A stretch of 64,000 nt of DNA, from assembly GCA_949001935.1 (NCBI GenBank), contig CARJLX010000001.1, forward strand, positions 124,001-188,000, given 5' to 3'. The notes below the pieces were generated by a model. The model was not told the DNA's origin, did no database searches, and worked only from the letters and a program-made list of their open reading frames with translations. This DNA is from an uncultured Eubacteriales bacterium. Lineage in GTDB: Bacteria > Bacillota > Clostridia > Christensenellales > UBA1242. The position numbers and the translations under genes are program-made. This document shows, in pieces, positions 8,529 through 16,708 of this stretch (position 1 is its first letter; each line of letters begins with the position of its first letter).

Positions 8529-8837
8529 ATGTTCGCAATCGTTAGAACTGGTGGAAAACAATATAGCGTTTCAGTTAATGATGTAATCACAGTTGAAAAA
8601 CTTGATGTACCTGTTGGAACTCAAGTTAAACTTGATGTTATGCTTATCAGTGATAATAATCAAGTTGTTGCTGGCAATCCTACAGTTGCTGGTGCTGAAG
8701 TGCTTGCTGAAGTTGTTGCTTCTGGAAAAGGCGATAAAATTGTAGTGTTTAAATACAAGCCTAAGAAGAATGAAAGAAAGAAGCAAGGTCATAGACAACC
8801 ATTCACTCAGTTGAAAATTTTGTCTATAAAGAAGTAA
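8529..8837 (+). CDS. rplU: 50S ribosomal protein L21
   Basis: This 102-residue protein begins MFAIVRTGGKQYSV and has KIVVFKYKPKKNERKKQGHRQP, the conserved RNA-binding C-terminal signature of bL21, which binds 23S rRNA in the large subunit. AGGAGG precedes the ATG. It heads the L21-Prp-L27 operon normal for Firmicutes, behind a structured leader. Confidence 0.97.
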   Translation: MFAIVRTGGKQYSVSVNDVITVEKLDVPVGTQVKLDVMLISDNNQVVAGNPTVAGAEVLAEVVASGKGDKIVVFKYKPKKNERKKQGHRQPFTQLKILSIKK

Positions 8838-8842
8838 TTATT

Positions 8843-9166
8843 ATGACAATCATTTCTTTTTATAAAAAAAATAACCTATTTTTAGGTTTTGAAGTTAAAG
8901 GTCATACAGGGAAGGCTGATAGGGGTGAAGATCTCTTGTGTTGCCAAATTTCAACCGTTGCTCAACTTGCGGTGGTTGGAGTTAATGAGGTTGAAAAAGC
9001 AAATGCGTTTGTTGAAATAAGTGATGGTTATTTAAAATTATCTCTTAATGAGAAACAAGCAAATAAAAATGAAGTTCAATCTATTTTAAAAACTTGTTAT
9101 GAATCTTTTAGGTCTATCATTATAGACGAAAAAAAATATGCAAAATTGGAGGTTAAAAATGTTTAA
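8843..9166 (+). CDS. prp: Ribosomal-processing cysteine protease Prp
   Basis: This 107-residue protein (YsxB family) carries KGHTGKADRGEDLLCCQIST, with the His and Cys that form the catalytic pair. Prp removes the short N-terminal extension of ribosomal protein L27 found in Firmicutes and relatives. It lies between rplU and rpmA, as in other Gram-positives, and its last codons overlap the start of rpmA. The L27 encoded next has the matching extension, which supports the call. Confidence 0.93.
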   Translation: MTIISFYKKNNLFLGFEVKGHTGKADRGEDLLCCQISTVAQLAVVGVNEVEKANAFVEISDGYLKLSLNEKQANKNEVQSILKTCYESFRSIIIDEKKYAKLEVKNV

Positions 9167-9434
9167 GTTTATTTCTCAACTTTTTGCGCATAAGAAGGGT
9201 GGTGGTAGTTCTAAAAACGGTCGTGAATCACAAAGCAAGCGTTTAGGCGTTAAAGCTTTTGCTGGCGAGCGTGTTAGTGCTGGTTCTATTATCATTAGAC
9301 AACGCGGAACAAAAGTTTATCCAGGTGTTAATGTTGGAATCGGTAAAGACCATACTTTATTTGCCCTTTGCGATGGAGTTGTAAATTTTGGAACTCACAA
9401 CGGCAAAAAAGTTGTTAATGTTGAAAAAATCTAA
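9159..9434 (+). CDS. rpmA: 50S ribosomal protein L27 with cleavable N-terminus
   Basis: This 91-residue protein has the L27 core (KKGGGSSKNGRESQSKRLGVK, then AGSIIIRQRGTKVYPG). L27 reaches toward the peptidyl-transferase centre. It starts MFKFISQLFAHKKGG: the QLFA/HKKG junction matches the site cut by Prp, so the mature protein should begin after Ala. The ATG at 9159 has GGAGG upstream and lies within the end of prp. Confidence 0.96.
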   Translation: MFKFISQLFAHKKGGGSSKNGRESQSKRLGVKAFAGERVSAGSIIIRQRGTKVYPGVNVGIGKDHTLFALCDGVVNFGTHNGKKVVNVEKI

Positions 9435-9459
9435 GCGTGAAATTGTTCACGCTTTTTTT
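9433..9459 (+). terminator. Rho-independent terminator overlapping rpmA stop
   Basis: Stem AAGCGTGAA / TTCACGCTT (9433-9441, 9446-9454) followed by five T. The stem begins within the TAA stop of rpmA. Confidence 0.88.
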
Positions 9460-9460
9460 A

Positions 9461-9489
9461 TTGATTTAACTTGATTTTTGTGTTATAAT
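9461..9489 (+). promoter_or_regulatory. Promoter predicted to give a leaderless GNAT mRNA
   Basis: TTGATT at 9461-9466, 17 bases, extended -10 TGTTATAAT with TATAAT at 9484-9489. The ATG at 9496 is only six bases after the -10 box and has no Shine-Dalgarno site. Confidence 0.6.
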
Positions 9490-9495
9490 AATTAT

Positions 9496-10086
9496 ATGCA
9501 AGATAAGTTGTACGAATTTTTAGAGTTTGAAGAAGAATATTTAGATTACTTATTTAAAATTCATAAAGAAAATTTTGAAGAGTATTTCTGTGCTCACTAT
9601 GGAAAGTGGGAAGAAAAACGACAATTTAAATCTTTCAAAAAAATGGTTTCTTCTGGCAACTATAAAATGATTAAATATAAAGGTCAAATTGTTGGGATGC
9701 TAAATTATCAGCCAGGATTTAATTTTAAAGAAGCATTGATTTATAATTTAAAAGCAAAAAAAGAAGATAAAAAACCACCAGCTGAAATGGTGCGCCCTGC
9801 AATTTTCAGATATTTAAATATAGATAAAAATTATCAAGGCAAGGGTATAGGGACTTTAATTTTAAGAGATATTGTCAGAGAATGTAAAGATTATGCAATA
9901 ACTTTGAAAGTGTATAGAGAAAATCTGTTAGCACAGCAATTATATAAAAGATTGGGATTTACTGAGGATGATTCTACGACAGATGACACATATATATCTA
10001 TGCACTATACTAAATCAGCAAAAATAACAGGATATCGCAACTGGCATATTGAAAAACAAAAATATATTGAAGAAGAACAAGAATGA
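9496..10086 (+). CDS. GNAT family N-acetyltransferase
   Basis: This 196-residue protein shows the GNAT acetyl-CoA-binding signature KNYQGKGIGTLIL in its middle, preceded by a beta-strand with AIFRYLNI, and the later VYRENLLAQQLYKRLGF motif typical of the fold. Such enzymes acetylate amines of small molecules or proteins; the substrate is not evident. The ATG at 9496 is preferred over an in-frame ATG at 9478, which lies upstream of the -10 box. It overlaps the next gene by four bases, so the two are probably co-transcribed. Confidence 0.85.
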   Translation: MQDKLYEFLEFEEEYLDYLFKIHKENFEEYFCAHYGKWEEKRQFKSFKKMVSSGNYKMIKYKGQIVGMLNYQPGFNFKEALIYNLKAKKEDKKPPAEMVRPAIFRYLNIDKNYQGKGIGTLILRDIVRECKDYAITLKVYRENLLAQQLYKRLGFTEDDSTTDDTYISMHYTKSAKITGYRNWHIEKQKYIEEEQE

Positions 10087-10907
10087 ATTTTGAATTAGGA
10101 AAAGATTATATAAAGATTTTTGATAAAGAAAATTTTAATCCAACTCATATTTTGGAGTGTGGGCAAGTTTTTTCTTATAAAAAAGATGGTGACAAATATT
10201 TTGTTTTTCCTCAAGATAAATTCGCCACTATTTCAGAGCAAAAGAATTTTTATTTGATTGAAACAGCAACGCCAGAGTTTTTTGTTGAATATTTTGATTT
10301 AAATAGAGACTATAATATCATAAAAGAGAGACTCGCCTCCTTTGAAATTTTGAAAAAACCTATAGAGTTCGGTTATGGTATTAGGATTTTAAAGCAAGAT
10401 TTATTTGAAATGTTGATTTCTTTTATTGTGTCTGCCAATAATAATATAAAGCGTATACAACTTATTTTGGGACGATTGCGTGAAAAATTGGGCGAAAAAA
10501 CCCAAGATGGCTATGCTTTTCCATCATATGAAAAAATGAAAAGTGTTGATCAAGATTTTTTCTCAATGATTGGAGCGGGTTATCGTGCAAGTTATCTTTT
10601 TAAAGTGCTTAGGCAAGTTACGCCTCAAGAACTTATAGACTGGCAAAAACTTTCTACTCAAGAGTTACGCAAAAAACTACTTTCGCTAATGGGGGTTGGC
10701 CCAAAAGTTGCCGATTGTATTCTCCTTTTTGGCTATGGGAGAGGTGATGTTTTTCCTGTAGATACATGGATTCATCAAATGTATAATACATATTACACAC
10801 CTATAGAAAATCGCGAGAAAATTCGTGACAAACTTGTTAAAGAGTTTGGAGAACTTTCTGGTTATGCTCAACAATATTTGTTTTATTATCAAAGATCTGG
10901 CAATTAG
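10083..10907 (+). CDS. OGG1/HhH-GPD-type DNA glycosylase
   Basis: This 274-residue protein has the helix-hairpin-helix and catalytic signature LLSLMGVGPKVADCILLFGYGRGDVFPVDTW. The Lys in GPKVADC and the Asp in PVDTW match the catalytic residues of 8-oxoguanine glycosylase/lyases. The N-terminal part (ILECGQVFSYKKDGDKYFV) corresponds to the TATA-like domain of OGG1 and AlkA. It should excise oxidised or alkylated purines in base-excision repair. It overlaps the GNAT gene by four bases, and a terminator overlaps its stop. Confidence 0.88.
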   Translation: MNFELGKDYIKIFDKENFNPTHILECGQVFSYKKDGDKYFVFPQDKFATISEQKNFYLIETATPEFFVEYFDLNRDYNIIKERLASFEILKKPIEFGYGIRILKQDLFEMLISFIVSANNNIKRIQLILGRLREKLGEKTQDGYAFPSYEKMKSVDQDFFSMIGAGYRASYLFKVLRQVTPQELIDWQKLSTQELRKKLLSLMGVGPKVADCILLFGYGRGDVFPVDTWIHQMYNTYYTPIENREKIRDKLVKEFGELSGYAQQYLFYYQRSGN

Positions 10908-10918
10908 CCAGATTTTTT
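10895..10918 (+). terminator. Rho-independent terminator
   Basis: Stem ATCTGGC / GCCAGAT with the TAG stop of the glycosylase gene in the loop, then a T-run. Confidence 0.8.
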
Positions 10919-10942
10919 ATTATAATTTGTAAAAATAGGGTC

Positions 10943-10971
10943 TTTACAAGGGCTTTTTTGTGTGTTATAAT
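10943..10971 (+). promoter_or_regulatory. Sigma-A-like promoter of floA
   Basis: TTTACA at 10943-10948, 17 bases, TATAAT at 10966-10971. An AAGGAGG site precedes the ATG at 11001. Confidence 0.7.
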
Positions 10972-11000
10972 GTTGATGTAAAGAAATTTAAGGAGGGGCT

Positions 11001-11993
11001 ATGAAATCACTTTTACTTTTAAGTGGTGGCGGAATTGCTGGAATAGTTATTGGATCAATCGTATTTATTTTATTAGTTTTATTTTTAGCGATTGTGCCAA
11101 TTAAACCATATTTTACTGCATTATTTTCAAATTGCCATATAAGTTGTTTTAAACTTATAAGTTTAAAGTTTAGAAAAGTTAATGTTATGCCTATTTTAAA
11201 TGCCTACATAATGGCTAAAAAATCCAAATTGAATATCAAGTTCAACGAGTTAGAGGCTATTTTACTTGCAGGTGGGTCTTGTGAAGATGTTGTTAAAGCT
11301 TTAATCAAGGCAAGAGGTGCATCAATTTCTTTAACGTTTGAAGATGCTAAATCTATTGAACTTTCTTCTCATAATGTTATAGAGGCAATTGAAAGTGTTA
11401 TTTTGCCAAAGCAATTTGAGATTACCTCTATAAAAGCTATTACGAAAGATAATTTTGAACTTGAAGTGAGTGCTAAAATTTCTATCAAGGCTAGGCTTGA
11501 TTCCATTGCTGGAGGGCTTGGCGAGGATACTTTAGAGGCTAAAGTTTCAAAATATATTATGACTAAAATATCTTCACTTTCTAATCATAAGAATGCAACC
11601 CCTTACAACTTGACAGAAAATATTTTGAAGGGTGGGCTAGATAATGGCAATGGTTATCAACTTTTGGCGGTAGATATTTCTTCTATTAATGTTAGCAGAG
11701 ATATTGGTGCAGAACTTGCAATGAAAGATTTGGAAAGAATTAAAATGCAGGCACAGATTGATGCAGATAGACAAAAAAATTATGCTCAATTACAGGCAGA
11801 GCAGATGAAGATTAAAACACAAGAAATGAAAACAGCTGTTTTGGAAGCAGAAGCCGAAGTACCTAAGGCTATTGCAGAAGCGATAAGAGATGGTCGTTTC
11901 TCAGTTATGGATTATTATAAACTTATGAATCTTCAAGCGGACACTGCAATGCGTAGAGCAATGATAAACAAAGATGAAGAACCTAGGGGGTAA
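11001..11993 (+). CDS. floA: Flotillin-like protein FloA
   Basis: This 330-residue protein has one N-terminal membrane segment (GIVIGSIVFILLVLFLAIVPI) followed by an SPFH/band-7-like domain and a C-terminal helical part (DLERIKMQAQIDADRQKNYAQLQAEQMKIK) as in FloA (YqfA/UPF0365). Flotillins form membrane microdomain scaffolds in Bacillus. Length and order match the family. A strong AAGGAGGGG site precedes ATG. As in Bacillus, it lies just before yqfB/yqfC-type genes. Confidence 0.93.
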   Translation: MKSLLLLSGGGIAGIVIGSIVFILLVLFLAIVPIKPYFTALFSNCHISCFKLISLKFRKVNVMPILNAYIMAKKSKLNIKFNELEAILLAGGSCEDVVKALIKARGASISLTFEDAKSIELSSHNVIEAIESVILPKQFEITSIKAITKDNFELEVSAKISIKARLDSIAGGLGEDTLEAKVSKYIMTKISSLSNHKNATPYNLTENILKGGLDNGNGYQLLAVDISSINVSRDIGAELAMKDLERIKMQAQIDADRQKNYAQLQAEQMKIKTQEMKTAVLEAEAEVPKAIAEAIRDGRFSVMDYYKLMNLQADTAMRRAMINKDEEPRG

Positions 11994-11996
11994 TTT

Positions 11997-12569
11997 ATGA
12001 GCCTTCCATATATAATTTTAATCGTTGCAGGGGTTATTATTTTAGGTTTTGCCTTGATAATTATAATAGGCAAGATTTCATCTAGCAGAAAAAAGGTGTT
12101 TAATAATGGTCTCGCCAAGAAGGTGAATAAGCTGAATAAAACAAGTTCACATGATAAAACTACACCTCAAGAAAAACCTAAGGATGCGTTTGATCTTCAA
12201 CCTCCAACGCAAGATGAATTTATTATTCCAACCCAAAAAAGCAATGTTATGACTGAAGAGCTTGATGATAATGATATTGAACTTTTAGGAGTAACCAAAG
12301 AGAACAGTAATCTGCCTCAAAAACCAGAGGAACATAAACGCAAAAGTTTTGAGGAGATTATGAAGGCTCGTCAAGCAAATAGGGTGAATAATTTTCAAAA
12401 TCAATCAAATTCACAACAAGAAGACGATTTTGAGGAGTTTAGGTCAAAGCATTCTTCTTACACTAGTTATATGAAGGATGACGCTTTGATTGATGAGATA
12501 AAAACACTTTCTCCTGAAATGAAGGCGGTTGTTTTCAGCAATCTATTTAAGCGAATTGACCATGAATAA
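11997..12569 (+). CDS. Single-pass membrane protein after floA
   Basis: I do not recognise this 190-residue product. It has one N-terminal membrane helix (YIILIVAGVIILGFALIIIIG) and a hydrophilic, probably disordered cytoplasmic part rich in Lys, Gln and Asn, ending in a short ordered-looking segment (LIDEIKTLSPEMKAVVFSNLFKRIDHE). It starts three bases after floA, sharing an AGGGGG site, so it is in the floA operon and is positioned like Bacillus yqfB, although the sequences need not be related. Confidence 0.7.
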   Translation: MSLPYIILIVAGVIILGFALIIIIGKISSSRKKVFNNGLAKKVNKLNKTSSHDKTTPQEKPKDAFDLQPPTQDEFIIPTQKSNVMTEELDDNDIELLGVTKENSNLPQKPEEHKRKSFEEIMKARQANRVNNFQNQSNSQQEDDFEEFRSKHSSYTSYMKDDALIDEIKTLSPEMKAVVFSNLFKRIDHE

Positions 12570-12640
12570 AATTTGAAGATATAAAGCAAATTAAACATGC
12601 ATAAATTAGTTAAATAAGGGATTATTTAGCGGAGGAATGT

Positions 12641-12904
12641 ATGTTTAATTTTTTTGATGAAATAAAAAAGTCTATTTCAAAAATCCAGCCTCAAGTTTTA
12701 TCAAATTATAATATAATAAATATATCAGGCAAGATTTTGTACATTGAGGGGCATTTGGGCTTAACATTGTTGTCAAAGGAAACCATCACTTTTAAGGTCA
12801 AAAAAGGTAGGGCTATTGTGGAAGGAGAAGATTTAACTTTGGCAGAATTAACTGACACCACCATGAAAATTGTTGGGACAATCAAAAAAGTCGAGGTGGT
12901 TTAA
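12641..12904 (+). CDS. yqfC: Sporulation protein YqfC (YabP/YqfC family)
   Basis: This 87-residue protein contains the family pattern IINISGKILYIEGHLGLTLLSKETITFKVKKGRAIVEGEDL. YqfC-like proteins belong to the forespore/mother-cell programme controlled by sigma-E. GGAGGAATGT before ATG supports the start, and the stop codon overlaps the start of yqfD by one base. The pair yqfC-yqfD next to ybeY and era is conserved in sporulating Firmicutes. Confidence 0.9.
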   Translation: MFNFFDEIKKSISKIQPQVLSNYNIINISGKILYIEGHLGLTLLSKETITFKVKKGRAIVEGEDLTLAELTDTTMKIVGTIKKVEVV

Positions 12905-14061
12905 TGAAAAAAATTAAAAATCTTTCTAAAGTTCGAATAAAAGGTTTAAATCAAGAAAGGACTATTTCAAATATCGCAAAGGAAAGCAAAATTTATAATT
13001 TAAATAGAATTGAAAAATCTATAAGTGAATTTGAGGTTAAAAATAGCGATCTTAAAAGGGTGAAAGGACAACTTATAAGTCAGGGATTTGATGTTGAAGT
13101 TTTATCAAGCAATGGTTTTTCATGTTTTTTAAAAAGATTTTATCGAAATTCTGGCGTTTTAATAGGAATTATTTTGGCTTTTATTATTTATGTTCTTCAA
13201 TTTGGAATAATTTGGCAGGTTAAAATTTATGGGACTGAAGTGTTAGCAAATCAAGAAATTTCTGAGTTTATAAATAAAAATTTTTCTAAATTTAAAGGAG
13301 ATTTAAATACCAAAGATGTTGAAATTGCATTAAAAGAAAAATTTAAAAGAATTAGTTCGGTTTCAGTTTCAATTCAAGGTCAAAGTCTAATTGTGAATAT
13401 AAACGAAAGTTTTTATCCAGCAGAAATGGAAGGAGGTTTTTCGGCAATTTATAGTGAGGTAGATTGTAAAATTATAGATATAAATCTTGTCCAAGGAACG
13501 CTTGCAGTTGCTAAGGGGGATATAGTTCAAAAGGGAGATGTTTTGGTTTACCCTTATATTATTGACAGTCAAGGAGAAAAGAGAGATGTTAAGCCAGAAG
13601 CCAAAATACTTGCCGAGGCTTGGCTTATTGGTGAAGTTAAGCATAGCGATAGTTACTATGAAACTTATCGTACGGGGAATGTTGTTCAAAATAATATTAT
13701 AACATTATTTGGATTAGATATTTATGCAAACAATGTTCGGTGTGTATTTAACAGTTATGAATGTGAAGAAAGTATTGATTATTTATCCAAAAACAATATA
13801 TTACCTTTGGTTTTACACAAAAAAATTTATTATGAAACCAAAACTGAACTTATAGAGAAGTCTTTTGAAGAGGTTAGAGATGAAAAAATACAAGAAGCCA
13901 AGCAAAAAGCCTTGATTTATTTTGGAGATTGTGACATAATTAAAAATGAAGATGTAAATATTAATTCTTTGGCTGGAGTGACTGAGGTTGAATATGTTAT
14001 TACGGTTGAAAGAAATATAGGAGTGACATATGAAGATTTTCACCAAGAAAGTGGGGATTAG
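12904..14061 (+). CDS. yqfD: Sporulation protein YqfD
   Basis: This 385-residue protein has an N-terminal cytoplasmic domain, one membrane helix (SGVLIGIILAFIIYVLQFGI, about residues 82-101), and a large external domain beginning WQVKIYGTEVLANQEISEF, a FtsQ/POTRA-like arrangement. These match YqfD, a stage IV sporulation membrane protein. The gene overlaps yqfC by one base and ybeY by 32 bases. It is evidence that the organism sporulates. Confidence 0.9.
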   Translation: MKKIKNLSKVRIKGLNQERTISNIAKESKIYNLNRIEKSISEFEVKNSDLKRVKGQLISQGFDVEVLSSNGFSCFLKRFYRNSGVLIGIILAFIIYVLQFGIIWQVKIYGTEVLANQEISEFINKNFSKFKGDLNTKDVEIALKEKFKRISSVSVSIQGQSLIVNINESFYPAEMEGGFSAIYSEVDCKIIDINLVQGTLAVAKGDIVQKGDVLVYPYIIDSQGEKRDVKPEAKILAEAWLIGEVKHSDSYYETYRTGNVVQNNIITLFGLDIYANNVRCVFNSYECEESIDYLSKNNILPLVLHKKIYYETKTELIEKSFEEVRDEKIQEAKQKALIYFGDCDIIKNEDVNINSLAGVTEVEYVITVERNIGVTYEDFHQESGD

Positions 14062-14515
14062 ATTAAAAGGTCTTTTCAAAGATTTATTTGAAAAAGCCCT
14101 CTACATAACTGGTAACAAGTTGGATAATTTAGCTGTTGGCATTTCTTTTGTTAGTGGAGATGAAATTAAAGCTTTAAATAAAGAATATAGAAATGTTGAC
14201 AAAGTGACAGATGTTTTATCTTTTCCAATGTTAGATATAGATTATAAAAAAACTAAGCTTATAGATTTTGAGGGTGAGAGAGAGCCTAATGGTCAACTTT
14301 ATATAGGCGATATTGTTATTTGTAAAGATAAAGCCAAAGAGCAGGCAAAGGATTTTGGACATTCATATAAAAGAGAGATTGCATTTTTGGCATTACATGG
14401 ATTCCTTCATATTTTAGGCTATGACCACATAGAAAAGCTTGACGAAGAAGTTATGATGAACTTAGCCAAGAATATACTTATAAATTTAAATATCAAAAGA
14501 GGTAAAAATGTATAG
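14030..14515 (+). CDS. ybeY: Endoribonuclease YbeY
   Basis: This 161-residue protein has the zinc-binding motif LALHGFLHILGYDH (HGxLHxxGxDH) diagnostic for YbeY, plus YRNVDKVTDVLSFPM and GDIVICKDKAKEQA. YbeY takes part in 16S rRNA 3'-end maturation and ribosome quality control. TAGGAG at 14018-14023 supports the ATG at 14030 inside yqfD. It overlaps era by eight bases. Bacillus has phoH and yqfF between yqfD and ybeY; both are absent here. Confidence 0.95.
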   Translation: MKIFTKKVGIRLKGLFKDLFEKALYITGNKLDNLAVGISFVSGDEIKALNKEYRNVDKVTDVLSFPMLDIDYKKTKLIDFEGEREPNGQLYIGDIVICKDKAKEQAKDFGHSYKREIAFLALHGFLHILGYDHIEKLDEEVMMNLAKNILINLNIKRGKNV

Positions 14516-15356
14516 ATGTGGTTATGTTGGTGTGTTTGGTAAACCTAATGCAGGCAAAAGCACACTTGTCAATAGTCTTGTTGGTGAGCAAGTTGCAATA
14601 GTGTCTTCAAAACCTCAAACAACAAGAGATAATATTTTGGGAATTGTTAATGATGAGTTTTCGCAAATAATATTAGTAGATACTCCAGGTGTGCATCATA
14701 GCAAAAACCATTTGGATAAGGCAATGATGAAAAATGTACGCTCGGCTCTTGCTGGTGTTGATGTTATACTTTATCTTATGGATGGCGAAAAGGTTGTGGA
14801 TGAGGAAGAAGAGGAATACATAACTCATTTAAGTGGATATGATATACCTGTAATTTTAGTTAAAACTAAAGCCGACAAGCCTTGCAAAAATATTCGAGAA
14901 TGTGATTTTTATATCAGTTCATTTACTGGAAAAGATATTGATAAATTAAAAGAAAAGATACTTTCTTATCTACCTCAAAGTGAGCAAAAAAATTTTGTCT
15001 ATGACGATGATTATTTTACAGACAAAAGCGTAAGATTTTTGATTGCCGAAAAGGTGAGGGAAGTCGCATTAAACAATTTGCAAAGAGAAGTTCCTCATGG
15101 TATTTGTGTGCAGATTGATAGGTTTGAAGAAAAACCTAATTTAACAATTATTGAGGCAAATTTAATTTGCGAGGAAGAGCGTCATAAATCAATCATTGTA
15201 GGCAAGGGGGGTGGAAAGATAAAAAAAATTGGTCAAATCACGAGAGAATATGCCGAGACTCTTTTGGGTACAAAGGTGCTATTAAAACTTTATGTAAAAG
15301 TCGACAAAAATTGGCGTGATAGACCAGATAAGGTTGCTAATTATAGTTTGGACTAA
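14508..15356 (+). CDS. era: GTPase Era
   Basis: This 282-residue protein contains GKPNAGKSTLVNSL (P-loop), KPQTTRDNI (switch I), DTPGVHH (switch II) and KTKAD (close to the NKxD motif), followed by a C-terminal KH domain with GKGGGKIKKIGQITREYAE. Era binds the 3' end of 16S rRNA and checks 30S assembly. GAGGTAAAA precedes the ATG. It is the last complete gene of the floA-era block. Confidence 0.97.
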   Translation: MYRCGYVGVFGKPNAGKSTLVNSLVGEQVAIVSSKPQTTRDNILGIVNDEFSQIILVDTPGVHHSKNHLDKAMMKNVRSALAGVDVILYLMDGEKVVDEEEEEYITHLSGYDIPVILVKTKADKPCKNIRECDFYISSFTGKDIDKLKEKILSYLPQSEQKNFVYDDDYFTDKSVRFLIAEKVREVALNNLQREVPHGICVQIDRFEEKPNLTIIEANLICEEERHKSIIVGKGGGKIKKIGQITREYAETLLGTKVLLKLYVKVDKNWRDRPDKVANYSLD

Positions 15357-15357
15357 T

Positions 15358-15598
15358 ATGGAAAAGAAAAAGATAAACAACAAGAACATAAAAAAGAATA
15401 TTCAAAAACAGCAAACACAAAATTTTAAATCACAATATTACAGCCACTATGATGATGTGAAATCTCACACGCATAAAGTGGTTGATTGGTAGGAGAAAAT
15501 ATGACGAAGTTCAAGAAATCTTGTTTGAGGGGGAGGCTGAAATTATTGAAATTTTGGACGAAGTTAAATTAAAAAAGAACTATGATAATATGTTTTAA
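15358..15598 (+). pseudogene. Small gene interrupted by a +1 frameshift
   Basis: A 44-codon frame (MEKKKINNKN... ending HTHKVVDW, stop at 15490-15492) is followed directly, in the next frame, by a 36-codon run reading RRKYDEVQEILFEGEAEII to NYDNMF, with stop at 15596-15598. The second part has no ATG of its own after the preceding stop. Removing one T at about 15490 would give one continuous 79-residue protein through ...VVDWRRKYDEV. I therefore read it as one frameshifted gene, or an assembly error. The fused protein is unrecognised: basic start, acidic end. The tail overlaps murB by four bases. Confidence 0.45.
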
Positions 15599-16485
15599 AC
15601 AATAATAATTTCTTCTTCTAAATTGATTTTATAGGCTTTTTTCACTTCTTTTTTGATAATTTTGATTAAATTGATAACATCTTCACCTGTACAGGTGTTA
15701 TCTTTTTTGATTATAAATCCAGAGTGTTTAGGCGAAACTATTGCCCCGCCAACAGCCAGCCCTTTTAAGCCAAGTTTGTCAATTAGTTCTGCAGGAATAT
15801 AATTTTTGCCTCGTTTAAATACAGAGCCAGCATTTAATGTTCCAAAGGGTTGCGTTTGTTTTCTTATTTCAAAATATTGGTTTTGTTTCTTGGAAATTTC
15901 ATAATAATCGCCTTTTTCAAACTTAAAAACTGCTTCGATTATTATTCCTTTAATATTTGTTTTTCTATATTTGTAAACAATGTCTTTTTTACTTAAATGT
16001 TCAAATTCGCAGGTTTCGGTATTTAAAATTATCACCGAATTTAAGTATTCGCAGGTGCTATGCTCAAATGCTCCAGCATTGCCTTTTATGCTCCCGCCAA
16101 TGCTTCCTGGAATACCAAACGAAAATTCAAAACCAGTCAATTCATTATCTTTTAAAAATTTATTAAAAGCAAATAAATTTATATTAGCGCTTGTGTAAAC
16201 TAAGTCGTTTTCAAGATATAAAAAATTTTGCATATCTTGCATAGAAATAACAACTTTTACAGATGGCTTGCTTTTAAAAATTACATTGCTTCCATTTCCT
16301 AAAACAAAATAACTATAATCAAAATCTTTTAAAAGTTTAATTAATATTTGTAATTGTTTGTGGTCACTAGGGAAAATTAAATAGTCAACATTTCCACCAA
16401 GTTTAAAACTAGTGAAAGGTGCAAGAGATTGATGTGTTAAAAAGTTTATGTTATTATCTTTTAAAAAACTGGAAAATCTTTTCAT
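15595..16485 (-). CDS. murB: UDP-N-acetylenolpyruvoylglucosamine reductase MurB
   Basis: This 296-residue FAD enzyme makes UDP-MurNAc in peptidoglycan precursor synthesis. Visible motifs are LGNGSNVIF (FAD binding), GIPGSIGGSIKGNAGAFEHS, YKYRKTNI, NAGSVFKRG with the active-site Ser, and a C-terminal EEE near IIIV. The layout fits the Gram-positive MurB type. No Shine-Dalgarno site is visible; a TATCAT box lies about 11 bases before the ATG, so the mRNA leader may be very short. It converges with the small frameshifted gene. Confidence 0.95.
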   Translation of the reverse strand: MKRFSSFLKDNNINFLTHQSLAPFTSFKLGGNVDYLIFPSDHKQLQILIKLLKDFDYSYFVLGNGSNVIFKSKPSVKVVISMQDMQNFLYLENDLVYTSANINLFAFNKFLKDNELTGFEFSFGIPGSIGGSIKGNAGAFEHSTCEYLNSVIILNTETCEFEHLSKKDIVYKYRKTNIKGIIIEAVFKFEKGDYYEISKKQNQYFEIRKQTQPFGTLNAGSVFKRGKNYIPAELIDKLGLKGLAVGGAIVSPKHSGFIIKKDNTCTGEDVINLIKIIKKEVKKAYKINLEEEIIIV

Positions 16486-16527
16486 ATAAAGTATTTATGA
16501 TAAGATTTCTAAAAATGATAAAATAGA

Positions 16528-16556
16528 TTGACAAAAATTTGCAAAATTGCTATTAT
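16528..16556 (+). promoter_or_regulatory. Promoter of tRNA-Thr
   Basis: TTGACA at 16528-16533, 17 bases, TATTAT at 16551-16556, about 40 bases before the tRNA. Confidence 0.65.
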
Positions 16557-16595
16557 GTAAAAGATAACTAAATCATCAAAAATATAATAAAATAT

Positions 16596-16670
16596 GCTAC
16601 TGTGGCTCAGGGGTAGAGCACCACCTTGGTAAGGTGGGGGTCGCGGGTCCGATTCCCGCCAGTAGCTCCA
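16596..16670 (+). tRNA. tRNA-Thr (GGT)
   Basis: Acceptor arms GCTACTG / CAGTAGC pair perfectly, with T discriminator and encoded CCA. The anticodon stem CCACC/GGTGG encloses loop TTGGTAA, giving anticodon GGT (Thr, ACC/ACT). The T-arm GCGGG-TCCGATT-CCCGC is intact. Confidence 0.96.
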
Positions 16671-16708
16671 GATAAACTAAGCAAAAAGTCTTCTTTTGAG
16701 GTGATGAT

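Noticed and set aside
15501..15572. Short frame starting ATG at 15501 with AGGAG upstream (MTKFKKSC...)
   Set aside because: The overlapping frame reading RRKYDEVQEILFEGEAEIIE looks far more protein-like; the 23-codon frame is probably chance, although the AGGAG site leaves some doubt.
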